NCBI GenBank assembly: GCA_025084515.1
Contig: JAJAGP010003169.1
Coordinates: forward strand, 1-64,000
Direction of reading: 5' to 3'
From: Ancistrus triradiatus
Taxonomy: Eukaryota; Chordata; Actinopteri; Siluriformes; Loricariidae
DNA: 64,000 bases
A program made the position numbers and the translations under genes. The notes beneath the pieces are model-generated. The model made no database searches, was not told where the DNA came from, and saw only the letters and a program-made list of their open reading frames with translations. The first letter of the stretch is position 1; each line of letters begins with the position of its first letter. Positions 25,033 through 33,185 of the stretch are shown in pieces.

Positions 25033-25926
25033 ATGTACAAACCCGTCGAGCAAATCATGCCGGAGTGGGAGGTCCCGGGAAGTTTCATTCTTGAGCACTC
25101 CGTGCCCCCTAACTTCGTACCTGAGCAGTTATCGCCCCGTAGCTCCGTACTTGAGCACGCCATGCCCTTAAGCTCCATACCTGAGCATGCCTTGCCCCCA
25201 AATGCCGTACCTGAGCATGTAAGCTCTGTACCTGAGCAGTTAGCACCCCATAGCTCCGTACTTGAGCAAGCTGCACCCTTAAGCTCCGTACCTCAGCATG
25301 TAAGCTCTGTACCTGAGTTGTTGGCACCCCATAGCTTTGTACCTGACCAGTTAGCACCCCGTGGCTCCGTTCTAGAGCACGCTACACCCCCAAGCTACGT
25401 ACCCAAGTGTGTAAGCTCCGTATCTGAGCAGTTAGTGCCTTGTAGCTTCGTACGTGAGCATTTAGCGCCCCCTAGATCCGTACTTGCGCTCGCAAGCTCC
25501 GTACCTGAGCACGTAAGCTCTGTACTTGAGCATTTGGTGCCACCTGACACCGTACCTGAGCATGCCGTACCTGCAAGCTCTGTACTTGAGCATGTAAGCT
25601 CCGTACTTAAGCATTTAGCGCTGCCTGACGCCGTACATGAGCTCGCCGCGTCCGTAAGCTCCGTATCTGAGCAAATAAGTGCCGTACCTGACCATTTAGA
25701 ACCCCCTGGCTTCATTCTTGAGCACGCTGCGCCAACTAGCTTCGTACCTGAGCTCACCGCGCCACCAAGCTTTGTACCTGAGCAGTTAGTGCCTTGTAAC
25801 TCCATACTTGAGCCATACTCCATACCTCAGCATGTAAGCTCCGTACCTGAGCAGTTGGTGCTCCATAGCTTCATACCTGAGCACGTTAGTGCCCCGTGCT
25901 CCATACTAAGCACTCCTCGCCCTTAA
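25033..25926 (+). CDS. Decapeptide-repeat open reading frame in an LTR element
   Basis: The 297-codon frame is built almost wholly from imperfect ten-residue repeats of the form SSVPEQLAPH, SSVLEHAxPx, SFVPEQLVPC, mixed with seven-residue units SSVPEHV. There is no signal peptide, membrane segment or cysteine pattern; the composition is rich in Ser, Pro, Val and Glu. Because 30-bp and 21-bp units are multiples of three, all frames tend to stay open, and long antisense frames exist too, so openness alone is weak evidence for a protein. The DNA array continues past the stop codon out of frame. It could be a fast-evolving structural protein of the element or just a minisatellite. Confidence 0.3.
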   Translation: MYKPVEQIMPEWEVPGSFILEHSVPPNFVPEQLSPRSSVLEHAMPLSSIPEHALPPNAVPEHVSSVPEQLAPHSSVLEQAAPLSSVPQHVSSVPELLAPHSFVPDQLAPRGSVLEHATPPSYVPKCVSSVSEQLVPCSFVREHLAPPRSVLALASSVPEHVSSVLEHLVPPDTVPEHAVPASSVLEHVSSVLKHLALPDAVHELAASVSSVSEQISAVPDHLEPPGFILEHAAPTSFVPELTAPPSFVPEQLVPCNSILEPYSIPQHVSSVPEQLVLHSFIPEHVSAPCSILSTPRP

Positions 25927-26070
25927 GCTCGTCCTGAGCATGTACTTCATTTTTTTAGCACACTGCGCCACGTAGCTCCTACCTGAGCTCGCTGCAGCCG
26001 TAAGCTCTGTACCTGAGCAAGTAAGCTCTGTAACTGAGCATTTAGCACCGCCTAGCTTCGTACTTGAGTG
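25085..26070. repeat. 30/21-bp minisatellite inside the LTR element
   Basis: The unit AGCTCCGTACCTGAGCAGTT plus AGCACCCCAT recurs about 30-35 times with substitutions, interspersed with 21-bp units GTAAGCTCCGTACCTGAGCAT. Both unit lengths preserve reading frame up to 25926. Degeneration increases after 25930. Confidence 0.88.
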
Positions 26071-26076
26071 GAGTGG

Positions 26077-26284
26077 AGCCACTCTGTAAGCGTATCTGTG
26101 AATAGCGGCGTGGGTTTTCTTTATTGGTTTATTTTCGCTTCTTTTGTGTTTATTCTTTCGTTTCTTTTAGTTATTTATATTTTGGTTCATTACTTCCATC
26201 TGGAGCTAACAGCAGTTGGGTCCTAAACTGGTTATTCTTTTGTTTTCACGGTTTGCCAACGTTTTAATATGGCAAACCGTAACA
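26077..26284 (+). mobile_element. Truncated 3' LTR, family R
   Basis: It repeats the last part of the 24010-24696 LTR in the same orientation (GGAGCCACTCTGTAAGCG ... GGCAAACCGTAACA). Only about 208 bp remain, so the 3' LTR lost its U3 portion. It is followed directly by AAAGTGGG of the hAT MITE. Confidence 0.62.
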
Positions 26285-26544
26285 AAAGTGGGTGTGGTTA
26301 AACAGGAGAAGCACTAAATTGTGCAGAGCAGTGGGGTGCCAGGACTAGGATTGAGAAACACTGCTCTAGAGACGGGCAAAGTCACAGATATCACAGATTT
26401 CCCCATTCTGATGGTTAATTTTAACATCACCTGAAGCTGCTGGCCTGCTGACTTTATGCACTGCACTGCTGCCACTTGATTGGCTGATTATATAATTGCA
26501 TAAATGAGTAGGTGTACAAGTGTTCCTAATAAAGTGTCCAGTGC

Positions 26545-27000
26545 CTGCATATATTGCATCATACACTTTTCAATACAAATAAGAGCTCCTGAATAGTATT
26601 TGCATATTGTGATGCTTAGCCACTACTTGGCAGTTTCATCGAGGACCAAATAAGCACCTTTTGAAACAAGTTGACTATGGGTCTCTGGATGCTTTCCTGC
26701 AATAAACTAGAAATACCATCTGGATGGCCTCATCATCTAGTGAGAGGACAATGCTCTTGTCTGTATTGTCAGATAGAGCAGCTGTGCACATCTCAATACA
26801 CATGGTTGTCATTGCATTGCTGCCATCAACACACTCACAGTTTGCTCTCATCTGCAGCCATCCTAAATGCGAGACTTAATATGCCACTGGAAGGGTATAG
26901 TCTTGATCTCAAACTTCTATTATAAACCACACATCCTGGCTTTAACAGACCAAACACTGTTTATTTGTCCAATCCATGTATTTCCTATTTACTTAAAACT
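26545..27000. other. Gene-free sequence
   Basis: No repeat family, splice-linked exon or long frame was recognised here. Confidence 0.4.
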
Positions 27001-27007
27001 AATAGAC

Positions 27008-27262
27008 AGTTGAGGGGTATGGTGGTTAGCACTGTCACCTCACAACTTCAGACCCGGAGCCCATGTGTTCTCACATTCCAAAGATATGGTATCACAGGTG
27101 TCAAGGGTTTATCTGTGCAGCACAAGGTGCAAGGTGGAAACCAACCCTGGAAGGACATAACGCATGTTTTTGGAATGTGGTCAGAAAGTACAGGAACCAA
27201 ACGAAACCTGAGACCAATACAGACAGGTCTCTGGGTCCAGGTCTCTGGAGCTATGAGACTAC
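27008..27262. repeat. Degenerate dispersed repeat
   Basis: The + strand head GTATGGTGGTTAGCACTGTC is like the 10741 family, while the following GGTGCAAGGTGGAAACCAACC and GGAATGTGGTCAGAAAGTAC resemble its minus-strand form at 6838. It is possibly two fragments. Confidence 0.4.
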
Positions 27263-27381
27263 AGCACTAGACGCTGCACCAACATGCCACTCCAAAAACT
27301 GCAACAAGAAGGGGGTATTGTACAAAAATTGATATTACTGGTATCTGTTTGAACTGAATTTCACTGCCATTACTCCAAGAT

Positions 27382-27581
27382 CCCTGCTGAAAAAGGTAGC
27401 AAAATCCAGCATATCTTGTGTGTTGGACACTTATGCTGGTCAACCAGCTTTACCATCAAGCCCATTCAAGTTCACCAGCTAAACATCATCAGACCAGCAC
27501 TAAACCATCTTAGACCAACCAGCTCTCACATGGTCTTGTAACTGACCAGCATCCAAACCACAACCTTTTTTTTTAGCAGGG
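27382..27581. mobile_element. MITE of 200 bp with CCCTGCTGAAAAA ends
   Basis: It begins CCCTGCTGAAAAAGG and ends CCTTTTTTTTTAGCAGGG. The interior repeats CCAGCT/CCAGCA motifs such as TGGTCAACCAGC and GACCAGCAC in both orientations, as in a widespread fish inverted-repeat element. There is no coding capacity. Confidence 0.65.
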
Positions 27582-27689
27582 ATAACATTTATAATGTAAA
27601 CAAAGTATTTGTATTGTGCTAACAATATTACTGATATCGGGATAAACTGAAATTCGGTGTTATCGAGTGCTGTTGCTGTGCACGGGAAG

Positions 27690-27740
27690 CGCGTGACAGG
27701 AGGGGTCGCCAATCAGAGCTGGGTGAGCAGAAGGAAGAGC
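27690..27740 (+). promoter_or_regulatory. CCAAT-box promoter candidate
   Basis: GCCAATCAGAG at 27708-27718 is a good CCAAT/NF-Y site within a local cluster of CpG dinucleotides (GGAAGCGCGTGACAGG upstream), in otherwise CpG-poor DNA. There is no TATA box at a fitting distance. It lies directly upstream of the candidate noncoding exon. Confidence 0.4.
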
Positions 27741-27997
27741 AGCGTTTACTACCGTTCTCAGCCGTTACGCTGTGAGGAGTCTGTCCATCTCTGTGTCGTT
27801 AAATAAGAATAAAATCCGACCTATGCTATTTTAACACAATAACACAACCATTTGGACATTATTATTTTCGAAATCGATTGCTATTAGGCGAACTGTTCCG
27901 GAGAGCACCTTTCCATCTTCCTTGCCTCTGTTTCTGCATCCCGGAGAGTGCACACAAACACGCCGCATCCACTGCATACAGCATCCACACAGCTGAG
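27740..27997 (+). other. Candidate noncoding first exon with splice donor
   Basis: CpG-richer sequence without a long frame ends at CAGCTGAG|GTAAGAAAG (27990-28006), a near-perfect donor site. The promoter-like CCAAT motif, the CpG content (TTCGAAATCGATTG, GGCGAACTGTTCCGG, CACGCCGCATCC) and the repeat-free 28.0-28.7 kb that follows fit a 5' UTR exon with a long first intron. The transcription start is a guess. I do not recognise the gene, and no downstream coding exon is evident in the window. Confidence 0.42.
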
Positions 27998-28690
27998 GTA
28001 AGAAAGTAGTTAATAATCACAGTACTCGATCTACTACTGAACTATCGTGATTTATAAATTGTTGCAACATCACCTGCTTAATTTACATCGACCGCTTTTT
28101 ATTACGAAGGCAGTGCATGCTCCTCAAAACTATTGGGAATTTGCTAGCGGATCGGTGGTTATTTCTTATAAAGCATGCACCTACATGTAGCGATCTTCAC
28201 GCACAGTTTTTGTTATTATTTTCTGGGCGTACCACTCAGCTATCTGCATAAAAGCCAACATAATAGTATCCTTCGTTAATAATGAAGACGAATCAATGCA
28301 GAATATCATATCAGCTCTCTGCTATGTTGGCTCCGTCCTGCACAAATGTATTTAGCTATTTAAACGACTTTACTATGAGCTGGACCCTAACAGAAACATT
28401 GCCCGTGGGTCCTGTTTCATGAACTCTTTTCTCCACCACTTTGCATATGTGGTACCAGTCATAGTTTTAGAGATGTGTTTTGCCCAGGTCTGTGCAATGA
28501 CTAACACAGGCTATACACTTACCGATCAATTTAGGCAGGCTACACCTCCTTGTTTCTACACTCATTTTCCATTTTGAAGGATTATGAAGGATTAGAGGAT
28601 GACTAATGCAAACTGTGCAACAACAGATACGATTCTGTCTCCGACTTTACATCTACTAGGTGAAGCAGTATGGTGTCTAATAGAGTGCAC
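27998..28690 (+). other. Unique sequence, putative first intron start
   Basis: No repeat or coding frame is seen. The composition is mixed with moderate CpG content, as is common just downstream of a fish promoter. Confidence 0.35.
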
Positions 28691-29017
28691 AGTGAGTGAA
28701 CACAGTGTTTAAAAATACAAGCAGCACTGCTGGGCCTGAACCACTCGTGCCAGCTCAACACACACTAACACACCATCACCATCGGTGTCACTGCAGTGCT
28801 GAGAATGATCCACCACCTACATAGTACCTGATCTGTGCTGGTCCTGACCATTAGAGAACAGAGTAAAAGGGACTAAGAAAGTATGTAGAGAAACAGATGG
28901 ACTACAGTCTGTAATTGTAAAACTAGAAAGATTCTCTTATTTGGTAAGTGGAACTGTTAAAACGGACAATGAGTGTAGAAAGGTGGGTGTACCTCATAAA
29001 GTGCTCGGTGAGTGTAC
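28690..29017. mobile_element. Nonautonomous fish DNA element
   Basis: It contains CACTGCAGTGCTGAGAATGATCC and ACCACCTACATAG, GGTCCTGACCATTAGAGAAC, and ends in CATAAAGTGCTCGGTGAGTG. The ends (GTGAGTGAACAC / GCTCGGTGAGTGTA) resemble the TIR of the family 2 Tc1 element, so it may be a nonautonomous relative. Confidence 0.6.
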
Positions 29018-29029
29018 ATTGACAGTAAT

Positions 29030-29580
29030 GTGCATTAGCCCTTGGTAGGTGCATGTAGATGATCACCTCTTATCCATCAAACTGAATGTGCTTTCTGTAT
29101 CTGCACAGCATCTGCTGAATGAGTGCCAGTGCCTTTCACTGCTATTTCTCACTCGGAAGCCTTTATGTGCTCCCCATCTGTCTTGACAGGAATTGTGCAG
29201 GGCTTGAATGTTGGCTTAATTGATTGTGTAACATGCCTGTAGCCAGAGGTGTCCGAATCTTTATTGTGCATGGAGAGAGAAGCCCAGATTATGTTTACTC
29301 ACTGGACTGCTTCATTAAGGCACAGTGATACATCATGACCGATGAGCAAATGGCTTATTACAATTTCCATATCCTCAAGTTGCTCTCCCTCTCTTCAATC
29401 TTTTCTTTTTTTCCTTTCTGACTTCTTGGTTTGCTTGTCTGTGTATCTTATTTCACCCCATGCCCAGGGATAGACTGCTGTTAAGGTGGCACAGGGGCAG
29501 GAGCTCCCAGAGGTGTATTTGCTCTCTGTGTGACCTCCCAGTGTAACGGTGCTTAAGAATATTTCCACTACAGAAGGACA
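29030..29580. other. Repeat-free block, possible conserved noncoding element
   Basis: No repeat family was recognised. TTAATTGATTGTGTAACATG and CCGAATCTTTATTGTGCATGG look like homeodomain- and SOX-type sites. This is speculative, since conservation cannot be judged from one sequence. Confidence 0.2.
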
Positions 29581-30283
29581 CTACAGCCCTTGGCAAAAAT
29601 CACTGAATCACCACACATATTCACCATGCTTTTTCACTTCCTAGCAAAGAAACAAATGACGGATGTGACACGAAACAATTTCTGTTTAATAGCTGAACAT
29701 TCTGATTTCATGAATCAAGTATGATCAGGTAGAGGAATACATTATGAAGTCATGTTTAGGTAAAAAATATGAAAAACAATATTCCACATCAAGCTGGTTC
29801 CAACTTTCTCAAACAGCTGTTGAGAAAGAACTCAGCTGAGAAAGAGAAATTGTAGGATGGAACCTTGACACGGATCAATTATTTTCACCATATATTTTCA
29901 ATCAGATTGAGATCCAGACTATTTGCTGAACATCACTGAGTTGATATGCTCTTCCTGAAGATAGGCTTTAACACTCTTTTCTCTGTGGCGAAATGCATTA
30001 TCATCATGAAAAAGAACATCTTCACAAAAGCTATTTTATATGGATAGAATGAGAAAGTTTCAGTTTAGAAACTTTCAGTTTACACCTGTGCATTACCTGT
30101 TTAGGTAATGATTGCCATCTCCTCTGGTATTTTTAAATGTCATGCAACCCCATATCCTAAATGAGTGGGGAAATTTAATCGATTTCTTCATGCAGTCATC
30201 TTTATATCTTTCATTAGAACAACAGCAGCCAAAAGTTCAGCATCATCTCCTAGGCCAATGCAGATTAATGATTAGCCACTGTA

Positions 30284-31830
30284 CAGTGGGGCAAAAAAGT
30301 ATTTAGTCAGTCACTGATTGTGCAAGTTCTCCGACTTTGAAAGATGAGAGAGGTCTGTAATTTTCATCATAGGTACACTTCAACGATGAGAGACAAAATG
30401 ACGAAAAAAACCCCCAGGAAATCCCATTGTAGGATTTTTATAGAATTTAATTGTAAATTTTGGTGGAAAATAAGTATTTGGTCAATAAATTTGGTTCAAC
30501 TCAATACTTTGTAACATAACCTTTGTTGGCAATGACAGAGGTCAAACATTTCCTGTGAGTCTTCACCAGGTTTGCACACACTGTAGCTGGTATTTTGGCC
30601 CATTCCTCCATGCAGATCTGGACATGGACTTTCAACTCCCTCCATACATTTTCTATGGGGTTGAGGTCTGGAGACTGGCTAGGCCACTCCAAGACCTTGA
30701 AATGCTTTTTACGGAGCCACTCCTTCACTGCCCGAGTGGTGTGTTTGAGATCATTGTCATGCTGGAAGACACAGCCACGTTCCATCTTCAATGGTCTCAC
30801 TGATGGAAGGAGGTTTTGGCTTAAAATCTCACAATACATGGCCCTGTTCTTTCTTCCCTTAACACGGATCAGTCGTCCAAAAAAACAGCCCCAAAGCATG
30901 ATGTTTCCACCCCAAGGCTTCACAGTAGGTATGGCGCAACCCAGAATTCTTCTTCCTCCAAACATGGCGAGTTGAGTTTTTATCAAAGTCCTATTTTAGG
31001 TTCATCTGACCACATGATATTCTCCCAATCTTCTTCTGGATCATCCATTTGCTCTCTGGCAAACTTCAGACGGGCCTGGACATGTACTGGCTTAAGCAGG
31101 GGGACACGCCTGGCACTGCAGGATCTGAGTCCTTCTCGGCGTAGTGTGTTATTGATGGTAGCCTTTGTTACTTTGGTCCCAGCTCTCTGCAGGTCATTCA
31201 TCAGGTCCCTCCGTGTAGTTCTGGGATTTTTGCTCACCGTTCTCATGATCATTTTGAACCACGGGATGAGATCTTGCGTGGGGCCCCAGTTCGAGGGAGA
31301 TTACCAATGGTCTTGTATGTCGTCCATTTTCTTACAATTGCTCCCACAGTTGATTTATTCACACCAACCTGCTTGCCTATTGTAGATTCACTCTTCCCAG
31401 CCTGGTGCAGGTCTACAATTTTCTTCTGGTGTTCTTCGACAGCTCTTTGGTCTTGGCCATGGTTGAGTTTGGAGTCTGACTGTTTGAGGCTGTGGACAGG
31501 TGTCTTTTATACAGATAACGAGGTCAAACAGGTGCCATTAATACAGGTAACGAATGGAGGACAGAAGAGCTTCTTAAAGAAGAAGTTACAGATCTGTGTG
31601 AGAGCCAGAAATCTAGCTTGTTTGTGGGTGACCAAATACTTATTTTCCACCATGATTAACAATTAAATTATTTTAAAAAATCTACAATGTGATTCCTGGA
31701 TTTTTTTTTTGTCATTTTGTATCTCATAGTTGAAGTGTACCTATGATGAAAATTACAGACCTCTCTCATCTTTCTAAATCGGAGAACTTGCACAATCAGT
31801 GACTGACTAAATACTTTTTTTGACCCACTG
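30284..31830 (-). mobile_element. Tc1-like element, family 3, copy b
   Basis: The ends are CAGTGGGGCAAAAAAGTATT and ...ACTTTTTTTGACCCACTG; the left is preceded by TA, and on the right the TA is degraded to TT. Its length is 1,547 bp, the same as copy c without its LTR. It is inserted in the mariner-type element at 29584. Confidence 0.95.
30501..31460 (-). pseudogene. Tc1 DD34E transposase pseudogene (copy b)
   Basis: The expected start is the CAT at 31458-31460 (MAKTKELSK on the minus strand). A one-base loss near codon 11 shifts the frame at once. Then come an 89-codon frame (31252-30983) with WSDEPKIGL carrying the first catalytic aspartate, and a 161-codon frame (30986-30501) with FQHDND (second aspartate), SPDLNPIEN (glutamate) and the C-terminal VIANKGYVTKY. 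All three catalytic residues are preserved, but at least two frameshifts separate them. This is one of the better-preserved transposases in the window. Confidence 0.88.
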
Positions 31831-32395
31831 TTCAAAAAATCATTAACACCCTATGATTGTGTGTCTATAGCCCAGTGTAACCTTGTTTATTCTGTTTAGG
31901 CGTTAGGGCTTTTGTAATGTACTGCTGTTCTATATGTAAATCCCATTTTAGATAATTTCTTACAGTTCTGCAACAAACATTGACTCCTGTTTCCACCCAT
32001 TGGTTTTTCATTTATTTTGTTTTGCCTTTCCTATTTTACAGGCATATTACTTTGAGTTTTCTGTCCTGATGCTTTGACATCTTCCTTAGTCTACGTGTGT
32101 TTCCTTTTATACAGTGTTTTTTTTTCCTGCATAGAGAATTATGAGGCAGGCCCCTTCATCAAATTTCTTACCGCCTCCAGCTCATGACAAAACTCTGTCA
32201 AGTGTCTTCATGGAAAACTCTGTTTTCTAGCAAGTGTTGCACTCGGTGGATTTCTGTCCTTTGTAACTGCAATTGTGGGATTATGCCAGTGTCTGACACA
32301 TTGCTAGTTAGTTTGCTTTCTATATTTTTATAGCAGTGAGAGGATGCAGATATACTCCAATAGACAATTACAGACAGACAAAGACAGTTATAACA

Positions 32396-32460
32396 TAAAA
32401 TAAGATATACCTTTATTGATCCACAAAGGAGAAATGCAGGTGTATAACATTTTACATTGT
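32396..32460 (-). repeat. LINE 3'-end fragment
   Basis: AAATAAGATATACCTTTATTG and ATCCACAAAGGAGAAATGC match the reversed 3' end of widespread fish LINEs. A TA/GTAGTA-rich run follows. Confidence 0.45.
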
Positions 32461-32525
32461 ATAGTAGTTCAAATGTAATAAGTAGATAAGTAGTATATAT
32501 AGTAGTATTATATAGTAGTATAATA

Positions 32526-32815
32526 CAGTGGTACCTTGGTGCTTGACTATCTCAGACTTCGAATTTGGTTCTCGATGCACTTTTGATGAGAAAAATTTGT
32601 CTTAGCTCTCATGATTTGTTCGGCGCACTTGCATGAGTCGACTTGCATGACACATCAGATCAGCGCTGAGTTTGGCAACAAAGTAAGCATTTTGCTTTTG
32701 CTTTACACTGTCAAAACATATTATTATTAAATACATGAGATATTTCAACACTTTTTTATAAAATAAGATTTATGTTAAATTATTTTGACCAACTGTAGGT
32801 TGATGTAAGTGTTAT
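32526..32815. mobile_element. Truncated copy of the 912-bp MITE
   Basis: It begins CAGTGGTACCTTGGTGCTTG after TA and follows the 9739 element to the block ACCAACTGTAGGTT. The right two thirds are missing. Confidence 0.7.
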
Positions 32816-33185
32816 AAGCAACAAGGTAGGCTTCGCTATGATACAGTATAGAGTATACTATAACACTATAAGCTAATAACTGCTTAGTCAATCTTCTTAG
32901 AGTTATGACAAGTTGCCTGGGCCAGTATGCCAGTAACAGTGACATGCAGCAAATGTGGCATCTGTGTGTACAGTGGAGCAAAAAAGCATTTAGTCAGCCA
33001 CTGATTGTGCAAGTTCTCCTACTTAGAAAGATGAGAGAGGTCTGTAATTTTCATCACAGGTACACTTCAACTATGAGAGACAAAATGAGAAAAAAAATCC
33101 AGGAAATCACATTGTAGGATTTTTAATTAATTAAATTGTGAATTATGGTGGAAAATAAGTATTTAGTTAATAACAAAAGTTCAAC

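Larger units (their letters stand above)
24000..26363 (+). mobile_element. hAT-flanked composite holding an LTR retroelement
   Basis: The 8-bp sequence CTCTAGAG stands on both sides (23992-23999 and 26364-26371), as hAT transposition produces. Positions 26285-26363 are the right part of the hAT MITE seen whole at 3158-3351, ending with its CAGTGTTTCTCAATCCTAG terminus. On the left only AGTGCTTT resembles a hAT end. The space between holds an LTR element. The simplest reading is LTR insertion into a hAT MITE followed by deletion of the left MITE half and part of the retroelement. Confidence 0.5.
21505..26543 (-). mobile_element. Tc1-like element, family 2, split by later insertions
   Basis: The left end reads ACACTTTGTTAGGAACAC and the right end, inverted, ACACTTTATTAGGAACAC. 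Three blocks belong to it: 21505-22042, 23646-23999 and about 26364-26543. Reassembled in order, they run from the transposase C-terminus near the left end (QHLVESMP on the minus strand) towards its N-terminus near the right (CCCCATTCTGATG just upstream of the start). The gaps hold a second Tc1 element and a hAT/LTR composite. Another fragment of the family lies at 41622-41925. Confidence 0.78.
29584..32120 (-). mobile_element. Mariner-type element split by a Tc1 copy
   Basis: The left block 29584-30283 starts GCCCTTGGCAAAAATCAC. The right block 31831-32120 continues the same transposase on the minus strand. Text such as NERYKDDCMKK and a WGCM block (30.12-30.22 kb) fits a Tc1/mariner transposase core. 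The right end is truncated. Tc1 family 3 copy b occupies the gap. Confidence 0.65.

Noticed and set aside
25395..25823. 142-codon minus-strand frame rich in Ser, Thr, Cys and Gly
   Set aside because: It is the antisense reading of the 30-bp minisatellite; frame openness follows from unit length.
30595..31385. Long + strand frames over Tc1 copies b, c and d
   Set aside because: They are reverse-strand shadows of the transposase, recurring with the same text in every copy (LGHSKTLKCFLRSHSF type).
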